A DNA stretch of 64,000 nt from Streptomyces sp. NBC_00078 (GTDB lineage Bacteria; Actinomycetota; Actinomycetes; Streptomycetales; Streptomycetaceae), in the NCBI RefSeq assembly GCF_026343335.1, contig NZ_JAPELX010000001.1, forward strand, positions 3,286,001 through 3,350,000, read 5' to 3'. Shown here one piece after another: positions 1-8,394 of the stretch; within the stretch, counting starts at the first letter, position 1; the number at the start of each line of letters is the position of its first letter. Below the pieces are notes generated by a model. It was not told the DNA's origin. It ran no database searches and saw only the letters and a list, made by a program, of their open reading frames with translations. Made by a program: the position numbers and the translations under genes.

Positions 1-1
1 G

Positions 2-64
2 GTGCGCACGGGCGAGGCACGACCGTACGCGAACGTGCTCCTGCGGTGCGGGGTCTTCTTCTAG
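2..64 (+). CDS. C-terminal end of an unidentified protein (partial)
   Basis: One reading frame is open from the left edge and ends with TAG at 62-64, giving about 20 residues that end in NVLLRCGVFF. A strong hairpin follows 16 bases later, as expected after a real gene. Too little remains to name the family. Another frame stays open through the hairpin, which argues against that frame rather than this one. Confidence 0.3.
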   Translation: MRTGEARPYANVLLRCGVFF

Positions 65-79
65 ATGCCGGGACAAATT

Positions 80-119
80 CGAGGGGGCCCGATCCGTCGA
101 CCGGGCCCCCTCGGCTTTT
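80..119 (+). terminator. Rho-independent-like terminator
   Basis: A perfect 12-bp GC-rich stem (80-91 with 102-113) with a 10-base loop is followed by a short T-rich stretch. It closes the transcript entering from the left edge. Confidence 0.6.
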
Positions 120-274
120 CCCCTCCAGCTCAGAACCCCCGCGATCCCCCCAGATCCCCCTCCGAGAAGTCCTGATGCCAAGTACGACCCGCAAGGTGGG
201 CGAAGGGTTGTACGGCTTCTTCAGATTTTTTTCGTCCCGCGTCGCCGGCCGCGTCCGGCCAGGTCAGCAGGTGC

Positions 275-292
275 CTGGTGCCCCGGCACCAG
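275..292 (-). terminator. Hairpin after the isomerase operon
   Basis: CTGGTGCC pairs with GGCACCAG 11 bases beyond the stop of the minus-strand isomerase gene. An A-run at 223-230, read as T-poor on the transcript, gives no clear U-tract, so termination is inferred from position and stem only. Confidence 0.4.
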
Positions 293-303
293 CGCTCGGA
301 TCG

Positions 304-1140
304 TCAGCCGGTGTGCTGGGCGAAGCGTCGGGCCGTCTCCGTCAGGACCTCGCGGCCGTCCCGCGCCCACAGGTCGTCGTTGAACAGCTCGACCTCGATG
401 GGCCCGGTGTAGCCGGCCGCCTCCACGTAGCCCTTCCACTCCCGCATGTCGATCGAGCCGTCGCCGATCTGCCCGCGGCCGGTGAGCACGCCCTCGGGCA
501 GCGGCGTGGTCCAGTCGGCGAGCTGGAAGGAGTGGATACGGCCGCCCGCGCCCGCCCGGGCGATCTGCGCGGGCGCGTTGTCGTCCCACCAGACGTGGTA
601 CGTGTCGACGGTGACGCCGACCTGCCGGGCCGGGAAGCGTTCCGCGAGGTCGAGCGCCTGGGCGAGCGTCGAGACCACGCAGCGGTCAGCGGCGTACATC
701 GGGTGCAGTGGCTCGATGGCCAGGCGGACACCGTGCGACTGCGCGTACGGGCCCAGCTCTCCCAGCGCGTCGGCGATGCGCTCCCGGGCGCCGTGCAGGT
801 CCTTGGAGCCGGCCGGCAGCCCGCCGGAGACCAGGACCAGGGTGTCGGTGCCCAGGGTCGCCGCCTCGTCGATCGCACGACGGTTGTCGGCCAGCGCCGC
901 CGCGCGCTCGGCCGGGTCGATCGCCGTGAAGAAGCCTCCGCGGCAGAGGGTGGTGACGGTCAGGCCCGCGTCACGGACCAGCTTGGCCGTCGCATCCAAA
1001 CCGTACGACTGGACCGGTTCGCGCCACAGGCCCACTCCTGGCACGCCCAACTCCAGGCAGGCGTCGACCAGTTCGGGCATCGCCAGCTGCTTGACGGTCA
1101 TCTGGTTGATGGAGAAGCGGGAGAGGCCGCCGGTCGTCAC
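304..1140 (-). CDS. Sugar phosphate isomerase/epimerase (TIM barrel)
   Basis: A 278-residue protein of the xylose isomerase-like TIM barrel / AP endonuclease 2 superfamily. Visible family features are the metal-binding segments LAIEPLHPMY, GVTVDTYHVWW and the C-terminal PIEVELFN. Such enzymes interconvert ketoses or inososes. The GTG start overlaps the stop of the upstream DUF993 gene by 4 bases (GTGA), so it is the third gene of a translationally coupled operon with a Gfo/Idh/MocA dehydrogenase. A role in catabolism of a sugar or cyclitol is inferred from that context; the substrate cannot be read from the sequence. Confidence 0.85.
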   Translation of the reverse strand: MTTGGLSRFSINQMTVKQLAMPELVDACLELGVPGVGLWREPVQSYGLDATAKLVRDAGLTVTTLCRGGFFTAIDPAERAAALADNRRAIDEAATLGTDTLVLVSGGLPAGSKDLHGARERIADALGELGPYAQSHGVRLAIEPLHPMYAADRCVVSTLAQALDLAERFPARQVGVTVDTYHVWWDDNAPAQIARAGAGGRIHSFQLADWTTPLPEGVLTGRGQIGDGSIDMREWKGYVEAAGYTGPIEVELFNDDLWARDGREVLTETARRFAQHTG

Positions 1141-2288
1141 TGGGTCACTCCGTAGAGGGCAAGGAGGGTCTTCATCCGGTCCTCGGCCAGTTTCGGGTCG
1201 GGGAACAGGCCCAGGCCGTCGGCGAGCTCGTAGGCGCGGGCGAAGTGCGGGAGGGAGCGGGCCGACTGGAGGCCGCCGACCATCGTGAAGTGCGACTGGT
1301 GGCCGGCCAGCCAGGCGAGGAAGACCACGCCCGTCTTGTAGAAGCGGGTGGGGGTCTGGAAGAGGTGGCGGGAGAGTTCGACGGTCGGGTCCAGCAGGGC
1401 CCGGAAGCCCGCCGCATCACCCGTGTCCAGGACCCGTACCGCCTCCGCGGCCAGCGGGCCCAGCGGGTCGAAGATGCCGAGCAGGGCGTGGCTGAAGCCC
1501 TGCTCGTCGCCCGCGATCAGCTCGGGGTAGTTGAAGTCGTCGCCCGTGTAGCAGCGCACGCCCTGCGGGAGCCGGCGGCGGATGTCGATCTCGCGCTGGG
1601 CGTCGAGGAGGGAGACCTTGATGCCCTCCACCCTGTCGGGGTGAGCGGCGATGACCTCCAGGAAGGTGTCCGTCGCCGTGTCGAGGTCGCTCGACCCCCA
1701 GTAGCCCTCCAGCGCCGGGTCGAACATCGGGCCGAGCCAGTGCAGGACCACCGGCTCGGACGCCTGGCGGAGCAGGTGGCCGTAGACCTCCAGGTAGTCC
1801 TCGGGGCCGTTCGCCGCCGCCGCGAGGGCGCGGGACGCCATCACGATGGCCTGCGCGCCGGACTCCTCGACGAGGGCGAGCTGCTCCTCGTAGGCCGCCC
1901 GGACCTCCACGAGGGATCCGGCGGCGATCTGGTCGGTGCCGACGCCGCAGGCGATCCGGCCGCCGACCGCCTTGGCCTCGGCGGCGCTGCGCCGGATCAG
2001 CTCGGCCGCGCCCGCCCAGTCCAGGCCCATGCCGCGCTGAGCGGTGTCCATCGCCTCGGCGACCCCGAGCCCGTGGGACCACAGGTGGCGGCGGAAGGCG
2101 AGGGTGGCGTCCCAGTCGACGGCGGCGGGCGAGTCGGGCGACACGTCCGCGAAGGGGTCCGCGACGACATGCGCCGCCGAGAAGACCGTACGCGAGGTGA
2201 AGGGGGAGCCGGTGGTGAGGGCGAGGGGTTCCGGGCGGGGGTCGTATGCCCTGAACCCGCCCTTGAAGTCGGGGAGTTGGATGGTCAC
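1137..2288 (-). CDS. DUF993 / dihydrodipicolinate synthase-like protein
   Basis: A 383-residue protein beginning VTIQLPDFKGGFRAYDP. It belongs to the DUF993 group that annotators place with the dihydrodipicolinate synthase-type class I aldolases. The GTG start at 2288 is chosen because it overlaps the dehydrogenase stop as GTGA; the frame stays open farther upstream but only as antisense-like sequence. The segment VEGIKVSLLD is a plausible Schiff-base lysine region, which is inference. Lying between a sugar dehydrogenase and a sugar isomerase, it probably cleaves or rearranges an oxidised sugar intermediate. Confidence 0.8.
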   Translation of the reverse strand: MTIQLPDFKGGFRAYDPRPEPLALTTGSPFTSRTVFSAAHVVADPFADVSPDSPAAVDWDATLAFRRHLWSHGLGVAEAMDTAQRGMGLDWAGAAELIRRSAAEAKAVGGRIACGVGTDQIAAGSLVEVRAAYEEQLALVEESGAQAIVMASRALAAAANGPEDYLEVYGHLLRQASEPVVLHWLGPMFDPALEGYWGSSDLDTATDTFLEVIAAHPDRVEGIKVSLLDAQREIDIRRRLPQGVRCYTGDDFNYPELIAGDEQGFSHALLGIFDPLGPLAAEAVRVLDTGDAAGFRALLDPTVELSRHLFQTPTRFYKTGVVFLAWLAGHQSHFTMVGGLQSARSLPHFARAYELADGLGLFPDPKLAEDRMKTLLALYGVTQ

Positions 2289-3442
2289 AGCGCAATCTCC
2301 GGTACGTCGATGCGCAGGCCCTCGGCCGAGGACCTCAGGCCCAGGTCGGCGAGCTGGACGCCGCGGGCGCCGGCGAGGAGGTCCCAGTGGTAGGGGGCGT
2401 CGGCGTAGACGTGCTTGAGGAACAGCTCCCACTGGGCCTTGAAGCCGTTGTCGAACTCCTCGTTGTCCGGGATCTCCTGCCACTGGTCGCGGAAGGAGTA
2501 CGTGGCCGGGATGTCGGGGTTCCAGACCGGCTTGGGGGTCATGGTGCGGTGCTGGACGCGGCAGTTGCGCAGGCCGGCGACCGCGGAGCCCTCGGTGCCG
2601 TCGACCTGGAACTCGACGAGTTCGTCGCGGCCCACGCGCACGGCCCAGCTGGAGTTGATCTGGGCGATCGCGCCGCCGTCGAGCTCGAAGATGCCGTAGG
2701 CGGCGTCGTCGGCGGTGGCGTCGTAGGGCTTGCCGTTCTCGTCCCAGCGCTGCGGGATGTGGGTGGTGGCGATGGCCTGGACGGACTTCACCCGGCCGAA
2801 CAGCTCGTGCAGCACGTACTCCCAGTGCGGGAACATGTCGACGACGATGCCGCCGCCGTCCTCCGCGCGGTAGTTCCAGGACGGGCGCTGGGCCGTCTGC
2901 CAGTCGCCCTCGAAGACCCAGTAGCCGAACTCGCCACGGATGGACAGGATCCGGCCGAAGAAGCCGCCGTCGATGAGGCGCTTGAGCTTCAGCAGGCCCG
3001 GGAGGAAGAGCTTGTCCTGGACGACGCCGTGCTTGATGCCCTTCTCCTGCGCGAGCCGGGCGAGTTCGAGGGCGCCCTCAAGGCCGGTGGCGGTGGGCTT
3101 CTCGGTGTAGATGTGCTTGCCCGCCGCGATCGCCTTCTTGATCGCCTCCTCGCGGGCCGAGGTCACCTGGGCGTCGAAGTAGATGTCGACGGTCGGGTCC
3201 GCGAGTACCGCGTCCACGTCGGTGGAGATGTTCGCCGGGTCCAGGCCGTGCTGTTCGGCGAGCGCCTTGAGCGCGTGCTCGCGGCGGCCGACCAGGATCG
3301 GCTCCGGCCACAGCACGGTGCCGTCACCGAGGTCGAGGCCACCCTGTTCGCGGATGGCCAGGATGGAACGGACCAGGTGCTGGCGGTAGCCCATGCGCCC
3401 GGTCACGCCGTTCATGGCGATACGCACCGTCTTGCGTGTCAC
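2285..3442 (-). CDS. Gfo/Idh/MocA family oxidoreductase
   Basis: A 385-residue NAD(P)-dependent sugar or inositol dehydrogenase. It has an N-terminal Rossmann region (residues 6-20, NGVTGRMGYR) and the family EKP motif at residues 114-116 (HIYTEKPTAT). It is the first gene of a three-gene minus-strand operon and is transcribed away from a LacI-type regulator gene, which probably controls it. A 17-bp direct repeat and an AAGCGCTT-centred operator lie upstream. GTG is the start and no alternative is supported. Confidence 0.88.
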   Translation of the reverse strand: MTRKTVRIAMNGVTGRMGYRQHLVRSILAIREQGGLDLGDGTVLWPEPILVGRREHALKALAEQHGLDPANISTDVDAVLADPTVDIYFDAQVTSAREEAIKKAIAAGKHIYTEKPTATGLEGALELARLAQEKGIKHGVVQDKLFLPGLLKLKRLIDGGFFGRILSIRGEFGYWVFEGDWQTAQRPSWNYRAEDGGGIVVDMFPHWEYVLHELFGRVKSVQAIATTHIPQRWDENGKPYDATADDAAYGIFELDGGAIAQINSSWAVRVGRDELVEFQVDGTEGSAVAGLRNCRVQHRTMTPKPVWNPDIPATYSFRDQWQEIPDNEEFDNGFKAQWELFLKHVYADAPYHWDLLAGARGVQLADLGLRSSAEGLRIDVPEIAL

Positions 3443-3540
3443 GTCATTCCCTTCGCAGGCGTCGTACTCGGCTCCCAGGCGTCGTACTCGGCGTCGTACG
3501 CGGATGCGCGCGCCGCGTCGGCCCCACTGATGAGCGTCAC

Positions 3541-3554
3541 AGCAAGCGCTTTCT
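3541..3554. promoter_or_regulatory. Candidate LacI-family operator
   Basis: AGCAAGCGCTTTCT, with the central AAGCGCTT dyad and 6 of 7 bases matched in each arm, lies about 100 bases upstream of the dehydrogenase gene. LacI-type sugar regulators commonly use a central CG dyad of this form. Assignment to the adjacent regulator is inference. Confidence 0.55.
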
Positions 3555-3609
3555 ATCTATGGAGAAGCTAGCCTCTGAGCGGTGGTTCAGACAAGACCGT
3601 GACCGCTTC

Positions 3610-3635
3610 GAGTTGTTCGAGGGGACGAACAACTC
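3610..3635. promoter_or_regulatory. Perfect 10-bp inverted repeat
   Basis: GAGTTGTTCG and its exact reverse complement flank AGGGGA. It lies between the two divergent genes, has no U-tract, and looks like a second operator rather than a terminator. Confidence 0.45.
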
Positions 3636-3770
3636 GGGGTTGTGGCCGTAAGGTCTGGTCGACGTGCTCGGAACCGGGGGGCCTGGGGTCGACCTGTCCA
3701 CGAGGGCGTACCACGAACCGATGAGGGCGTACGACAGGTACGACGAGATGCGTGACCGGAGGACGACGAG

Positions 3771-4829
3771 ATGACGGTGACCCTGGCGGACGTGGCGGCC
3801 CGCGCGCAGGTCTCGCCCGCGACGGTGTCGCGCGTGCTGAACGGGAACTATCCCGTCGCCGCATCCACCCGTGAGCGGGTGCTGAAGGCGGTCGACGATC
3901 TGGACTACGTGCTGAACGGGCCGGCGAGTTCGCTGGCCGCGGCCACTTCCGACCTGGTGGGGATTCTCGTCAACGACATCGCCGACCCGTTCTTCGGGAT
4001 CATGGCGAGCGCGATCCAGGCGGAGATCGGTGGGCCCGGGGGCCGTGCCGGGGGCGAGCGGCTGGCGGTCGTCTGCAACACGGGGGGTTCGCCGGAGCGT
4101 GAACTGACGTATCTGACACTGCTGCAGCGGCAGCGCGCGGCGGCGGTCGTGCTGACCGGCGGTGCCATTCAGGACGCGCCGCACGCGGCGGCCGTGGCGT
4201 CGAAGCTGCGCAAGCTGACCAACGCGGGGACGCGGGTGGTGCTGTGCGGTCGGCCGCCGGCGCCCGACACCGGGGCGATCGCGCTCGCCTTCGACAACTG
4301 CGGGGGCGGACAGCGGCTGACCGAGCACCTGATCGGGCTGGGGCACCGGCGGCTCGGGTACATCGCGGGGCCACAGGAGCGGACGACGACGCGGCACCGG
4401 CTGGAGGGGCACCGGGCGGCGCTGGCCGCGGCGGGGATCGAGGAGGATCCCCGGTGGACGGTGTGGGGCCGGTACGACCGGACCTCGGGATACGAGGCGA
4501 CGCTTGAGCTGCTGCGCCGGGATCCGTCCCTCACGGCGGTGGTCGCGGCGAACGACTCCGTCGCGCTGGGGGCGTGTGCCGCGCTGCGGGAGTCCGGGCT
4601 GCGGATTCCTCAGGACGTGTCGGTCGCCGGGTTCGACGATCTGCCGTTCAGCATCGACGCGGTGCCCGCTCTGACGACGGTGCGGTTGCCGTTGGCGGAG
4701 GCGGGGGCGCGGGCCGGACGGATCGCCATGGGGCGGGAGGAGCCGCCGCCGGGGGATATCGCGACGGTTCGGGGGGAGCTGATGGTTCGGGGGTCGTCCG
4801 GGGTGCCCCGGAGCCCGGCATCCACGTGA
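3771..4829 (+). CDS. LacI family transcriptional regulator
   Basis: A 352-residue repressor-type protein. It has the N-terminal LacI helix-turn-helix (residues 3-24, VTLADVAARAQVSPATVSRV), the hinge (SSLAAATSDLVGILV) and a periplasmic-binding-like sensor domain ending in VAGFDDLPFSIDAVPALTTV. ATG at 3771 follows a GGAGGA site. It is divergent from the dehydrogenase operon and probably senses a sugar or sugar phosphate made or consumed by it. Confidence 0.92.
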   Translation: MTVTLADVAARAQVSPATVSRVLNGNYPVAASTRERVLKAVDDLDYVLNGPASSLAAATSDLVGILVNDIADPFFGIMASAIQAEIGGPGGRAGGERLAVVCNTGGSPERELTYLTLLQRQRAAAVVLTGGAIQDAPHAAAVASKLRKLTNAGTRVVLCGRPPAPDTGAIALAFDNCGGGQRLTEHLIGLGHRRLGYIAGPQERTTTRHRLEGHRAALAAAGIEEDPRWTVWGRYDRTSGYEATLELLRRDPSLTAVVAANDSVALGACAALRESGLRIPQDVSVAGFDDLPFSIDAVPALTTVRLPLAEAGARAGRIAMGREEPPPGDIATVRGELMVRGSSGVPRSPAST

Positions 4830-4834
4830 CCGCA

Positions 4835-4854
4835 CTGGGGGCTGCCGCCCCCAG
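4835..4854 (+). terminator. Hairpin downstream of the LacI-type gene
   Basis: CTGGGGGC and GCCCCCAG form an 8-bp stem with a TGCC loop just after the regulator stop. This is a common Streptomyces intergenic hairpin form. Confidence 0.5.
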
Positions 4855-4874
4855 ACCCCCGTCGGCCCTTGAGG

Positions 4875-5035
4875 GGCCTTGTCCTCAAACGCCGGACAGG
4901 TTGAGTTGCGGGATCTGCCTTCGCACACCGCACGGGCCCGGTCGCGCGAAACGACACCAAACGCCGGACGGGCCGAGGTGCAGGACCGGCCTCCAAACAC
5001 CACACGGGCCCAGTTGCGCGAAACGGCGCTGAAAG
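4875..5035. repeat. Degenerate dispersed intergenic repeats
   Basis: Several decayed copies of the Streptomyces element built on CTCAAACGCCGGACGGG occur here (near 4893, 4968 and 5006), separated by GCGCGAAACG blocks. No gene is seen between 4830 and 5041. Confidence 0.5.
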
Positions 5036-5041
5036 GTCTGG

Positions 5042-5725
5042 TCAGCTGTCCTTCACCGCCAGGAACCCGAACTGCTCCGGCACGTCGTCCGGGCCGGTCT
5101 CCACGGTACGGGTGAGGCGTAGGCCCGCTGTCGCCGCGGCGTTCAGGAGGGCGGCCAGCGGGAGGTGCCAGGCGCCGACGCGGGCCCGTACGCCCTTGGA
5201 GCTCCAGCCGTCGAAGCGGCGGGAGCGGTCGGTGTACCGGGGGTCCACGATCACCCTCGGTGGATCGCTTCGGTCCGCGAAGGCGCCGACGAAGCACGGG
5301 TGCACTCCCAGGTGCACGAACCGGCCCCCGGGCTCCAGCACCCGTGCGATCTCGCGCAGGACCGCCGCGTAGTCCGGCACGTCCGTGCTCGCCAGCACGC
5401 ACACGGCGGCCGGCACCGAGGCGTCCGCCAGGGGGAGCGCCGTCGCGTCGGCGAGGGCGACCGGCAACCGCCGTGCCGCATGGCGCAGTTGACCGCCGGA
5501 GAGGTCGACTCCCACCCGGGCCCAGCCCAGTTGGCGCAGCCGGGACGCGTGGGCGCCGGTGCCGCAGCAGACGTCGAGGCAGCGTCCGCCGCCGGGGCCG
5601 AGCAGGTCGCCGAGGGCGACGTGGACCGTGCGGACGTAGTCGCCCCGGCCGTCGGCGGACATGTGGTCGTTGTACCAGTCGGCGTGTTCGTCGTACGCCG
5701 CGTTCCTGCTGGCCGATGTCTCCAT
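5042..5725 (-). CDS. Class I SAM-dependent methyltransferase
   Basis: A 227-residue protein with the SAM-binding motif I CLDVCCGTGAHA (about residues 49-60), a motif II acidic strand (VGVDLSGGQ) and a third motif (VLREIARVLEPGGRFVHLG) typical of UbiE/COQ5-like enzymes. The substrate is unknown and no neighbour points to a pathway. ATG at 5725 is the first in-frame start. Confidence 0.85.
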   Translation of the reverse strand: METSASRNAAYDEHADWYNDHMSADGRGDYVRTVHVALGDLLGPGGGRCLDVCCGTGAHASRLRQLGWARVGVDLSGGQLRHAARRLPVALADATALPLADASVPAAVCVLASTDVPDYAAVLREIARVLEPGGRFVHLGVHPCFVGAFADRSDPPRVIVDPRYTDRSRRFDGWSSKGVRARVGAWHLPLAALLNAAATAGLRLTRTVETGPDDVPEQFGFLAVKDS

Positions 5726-5751
5726 GGCCCTGAGCCTAGGGAGGGGCAGGG

Positions 5752-5919
5752 GTGCCCGCGGTGCCGTTCGCCGACGGCTGCACGGGTTTCGCTGTCGGCG
5801 CGAGGAAGTCCATTTTCCCGGCGGACGGGGCCAAGCGGGGGTTCGAGCTCGTCTCCACGGCCAGGGGCAAGACCGGCGTGCAGGTGAGCGTGTACCGGCC
5901 GGTGGCCGACGAGGGGTAG
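5752..5919 (+). pseudogene. Short coding-like remnant
   Basis: An open frame of 55 residues (starting VPAVPFADGCTGF, ending VSVYRPVADEG) with streptomycete codon use lies between the methyltransferase and the MarR-type gene. It has no convincing ribosome site and looks like the C-terminal piece of a longer protein. The family was not recognised. Confidence 0.25.
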
Positions 5920-5962
5920 CCCCGGGGGTGCGGGTGTCCTAGTCTCGATCCGACGGTATCTC

Positions 5963-5973
5963 TGACTGAGTCA
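5963..5973. promoter_or_regulatory. Candidate MarR operator
   Basis: TGACTGAGTCA is a perfect dyad (5-bp arms, one central base), extended on one side by AA, and lies 16 bases upstream of the MarR-GNAT start. MarR proteins often bind TTGA-centred dyads at their own promoter. Autoregulation is inferred. Confidence 0.4.
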
Positions 5974-5988
5974 ACCATTCGGGGGTCG

Positions 5989-6927
5989 ATGCTCATGACC
6001 GTCCAGGACATCCGCACCTTCAACCGCTTCTACACGAACGTCATCGGCGCTCTCGACTACAGCCGCCAGCTGTACGCCCCGTACACGCTGACGGAGTCCC
6101 GTGTGCTCTACGAACTCGCGCACTCCCCTCGTACGGACGCGGTCGATCTGCGGAGCGAACTCTCCCTGGACGCCGGGTACCTGAGCCGGATCCTGAACAA
6201 GTTCGAGGACGACGGGCTGATCGAGCGCGTACCGTCCGCGCGTGATCCCCGGCGCCGCCAGGTCACCCTCACCCCGCGCGGGCGCGAGACCGCGGGCCTG
6301 CTGGCCGAGCGGGCCAACGAGTCCGTGGGCGCGCTCCTCGCCACCGTACCCTCCGCCGACCGCCCCCGCCTGTCCGAGGCGATGCGCACGGTCCGCGAGA
6401 TCCTCTCCGACGGCCGTCCGCCCCGCCGCGAGGACGTCGTCCTGCGCGAGCCCGGCCCCGGCGACCTGGGCTGGATCGTGCAGCGCAACGCCGCGCTGTA
6501 CGCCGCCGAGTACGGCTTCAACGCCGACTACGAGGGGCTGGTGGCCCGTATCGTCGCCGACTACGCCGAGGACCACGATCCGCATCTGGAGCGGGTGTGG
6601 GTCGCCGAGGTCGACGGCCGGCCGGTGGGCTGCATCATGTGCGTACGGGACGACGCCCCGGCCACCGCCCGGCTGCGGCTGCTGCTGGTCGAGCCCGAGG
6701 CGCGCGGGCTCGGCATCGGCGACCGGCTCGTGGGGGCCGTCGTCGACTTCGCACGCGGGGTCGGCTACCGCGACATCGTGCTGTGGACCAACGACGTCCT
6801 CGGCGCCGCCCGCCGCATCTACCAGCGACACGATTTCGTCCTGGTCGCCGAGAAACCGCACCGCTCGTTCGGAAAGGACCTGACCGGCCAGGACTGGCGG
6901 CTGGACCTGCACGGCTCCCCGGGGTGA
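5989..6927 (+). CDS. MarR-GNAT fusion: winged-helix regulator with acetyltransferase domain
   Basis: A 312-residue two-domain protein. Residues 1-145 are a MarR winged helix (LRSELSLDAGYLSRILNKF recognition region; RDPRRRQVTLTPRGRE wing). Residues about 148-305 are a GNAT acetyltransferase with the acetyl-CoA loop EARGLGIGDRLV and the C-terminal ARRIYQRHDFVLVAEK. The fusion is a known actinobacterial architecture. ATG at 5995 is an alternative start. The following isomerase gene starts within a few bases, so the two are probably cotranscribed. Confidence 0.88.
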   Translation: MLMTVQDIRTFNRFYTNVIGALDYSRQLYAPYTLTESRVLYELAHSPRTDAVDLRSELSLDAGYLSRILNKFEDDGLIERVPSARDPRRRQVTLTPRGRETAGLLAERANESVGALLATVPSADRPRLSEAMRTVREILSDGRPPRREDVVLREPGPGDLGWIVQRNAALYAAEYGFNADYEGLVARIVADYAEDHDPHLERVWVAEVDGRPVGCIMCVRDDAPATARLRLLLVEPEARGLGIGDRLVGAVVDFARGVGYRDIVLWTNDVLGAARRIYQRHDFVLVAEKPHRSFGKDLTGQDWRLDLHGSPG

Positions 6928-6938
6928 CAGTAGGGACC

Positions 6939-7739
6939 ATGAGACTGGCGTTCTCCACCCTCGGCGTCCCCGGCCTGCCCATCCCGGACGTGGTCCGGCT
7001 CGCGGCCACCCACGGCTACCACGGCGTCGAGCTGCGCGCCCACCCGGAGGAACCGGTCCACCCGGGCATCGACCTCTCCGAACGGGTCGACGTGGCCTCC
7101 GAGTTCAAGGCGGGAGGCATCGAGATCCTGGGCCTCGCCGGGTACGCGCGCGTGGCCGCGCCCGGCGACGACGGCCCCGTGATCGAGGAGATCCGCCGCC
7201 TCCTCGACCTCGCCCGCGACCTCGGCGCCCCCTACGTCCGGGTCTTCCCCGGCGCGGACCACGAACAGACCACCGAGCGCGCCGACGCGCTGGCCGCCCG
7301 GCGGCTGGGCACGGCCGCGGAGTACGCCGCCGACCTCGGCGTACGCATCCTCCTGGAGACCCACGACTCGCATCGCAGGGCAGCCGACGCGATCCGGATC
7401 CTGGGCCCCGTCGGCCACCGTCATGTCGGCGCCCTGTGGGATGTCATGCACACCTGGCTGGGCGGCGAGCAGCCTTCGGAGTCGTACGCCGCCCTGTCGC
7501 CGTTCCTCGGCTATGTCCAGGTCAAGGACATCGCCTCCGCCGAGGACACCACCCCGCTCCCGCTCGGCACCGGCGTCCTGCCCCTCACCGAGTGCGTGGA
7601 GGTCCTCTCCCGCCACGGCTGGGACGGCTGGCTGTGCTGGGAGTACGAGAAGCGCTGGTACGAGGAGGCTGCGCCGCTGGCGGAGTTGCTGGGTGCGGGG
7701 CGGGAGCATTTGGGGCGGTTGCTGAACGAGTGCGCGTAG
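6939..7739 (+). CDS. Sugar phosphate isomerase/epimerase (second copy)
   Basis: A 266-residue TIM barrel of the xylose isomerase-like superfamily, starting MRLAFSTLGVPGLP. Metal-site segments are RILLETHDSH, GALWDVMHTW and GYVQVKDIA, and it ends GWLCWEYEKRW. A GTG at 6924 overlapping the upstream stop (GTGA) would add five residues; the ATG is preferred because the family starts at this strand. It is only distantly similar to the isomerase at 304-1140 and is probably cotranscribed with the MarR-GNAT gene. Confidence 0.82.
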   Translation: MRLAFSTLGVPGLPIPDVVRLAATHGYHGVELRAHPEEPVHPGIDLSERVDVASEFKAGGIEILGLAGYARVAAPGDDGPVIEEIRRLLDLARDLGAPYVRVFPGADHEQTTERADALAARRLGTAAEYAADLGVRILLETHDSHRRAADAIRILGPVGHRHVGALWDVMHTWLGGEQPSESYAALSPFLGYVQVKDIASAEDTTPLPLGTGVLPLTECVEVLSRHGWDGWLCWEYEKRWYEEAAPLAELLGAGREHLGRLLNECA

Positions 7740-7789
7740 CGCTCCGCGGGGGGGCGGGTGGGGAGGCTGCCGTGACGGGGTCGTCGGTC

Positions 7790-7860
7790 GGGTGCGGGGT
7801 CCGTCGTGGCTGTTCGCGCCCACGTGGCTCGCCGCATATCGATACAGCCCCGCGCCCCCT
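7790..7860. repeat. Dispersed Streptomyces intergenic repeat, copy A
   Basis: A block running from GGTCCGTCGTGGC to CAGCCCCGCGCCCC matches in order the elements found at 47081-47167 and, in its shorter form, 21613-21660. It occupies most of the gene-free stretch 7740-7921. Confidence 0.5.
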
Positions 7861-7921
7861 CGCGCCCTCATGAGGCTGGCGAGCCTCGGTCGCGTACCGG
7901 AGCCGCGGGACGGGACCGCCG

Positions 7922-8323
7922 TCAGCTGACGACGCGGGCCCAGACGGACTTGCCGAACTCCCGCTCCCGTACGCCCCATTCCTCGCACAGTGCGTCTACG
8001 AGGAGGAGGCCGCGGCCCGAAGTGGCGTCCGGGTCATAGCCGTTCAGGACGGGGTGGTGGGGCGACCCGTCCGAGACCTCGACCTCGATGGTCTTGCCGC
8101 CGTCGTGCGCGAGGGCGACGTCGAAGGTACGGCCGTGGCGACGGGCGTGCCGGACGGCGTTCGTGGCCAGTTCGGTGAGGATCAGGGCGATCGTCTCAGC
8201 GACGTCGTCCGGTACCGCCCAGGCGGCGAGCGCCAGTTGGGCGCCGTGGCGGGCCTCGGGGACGTTCTCGACGACCGGCATGAAGGAGCGGCGCCAGGTG
8301 TGGGGGTGACTTTCCGTGTTCAC
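7922..8323 (-). CDS. ATP-binding protein, RsbW/SpoIIAB-like anti-sigma factor type
   Basis: A 133-residue GHKL ATPase. The N box is ILTELATNAVRHA and the G-box regions are VEVSDGSPHHPV and TSGRGLLLVDAL. GTG at 8323 gives the usual length for the Streptomyces family that pairs with WhiJ-like regulators and DUF397 proteins; the longer frame upstream is not conserved-looking. It is divergent from the broken Scr1-type gene and the DUF397 gene, so it belongs to an AbaA/WhiJ-type cluster. Likely role: binding and inhibition of a developmental factor, inferred from the family. Confidence 0.82.
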   Translation of the reverse strand: MNTESHPHTWRRSFMPVVENVPEARHGAQLALAAWAVPDDVAETIALILTELATNAVRHARRHGRTFDVALAHDGGKTIEVEVSDGSPHHPVLNGYDPDATSGRGLLLVDALCEEWGVREREFGKSVWARVVS

Positions 8324-8394
8324 GATACGACTGTCGGTCCTGCTCGCTAACTTCGATAGAGATCGCGCGTCGACGGTCGAATGCGGCGAGTGAC

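Larger units (their letters stand above)
3443..3770. promoter_or_regulatory. Divergent promoter region of the LacI-type locus
   Basis: This 328-base gap separates the dehydrogenase operon from the regulator gene. From left to right it holds a 17-bp direct repeat (3456-3472 and 3476-3492, period 20), the imperfect palindrome AGCAAGCGCTTTCT at 3541-3554, whose AAGCGCTT core is typical of LacI-family operators, a perfect 10-bp inverted repeat with 6-base spacer at 3610-3635, and a direct repeat GAGGGCGTAC at 3702 and 3723. No gene is seen in it. Confidence 0.55.

Noticed and set aside
46..1155. Long plus-strand open frame over the first isomerase gene
   Set aside because: It runs through a terminator and is antisense to a protein with clear TIM-barrel motifs; GC-rich DNA keeps such frames open.
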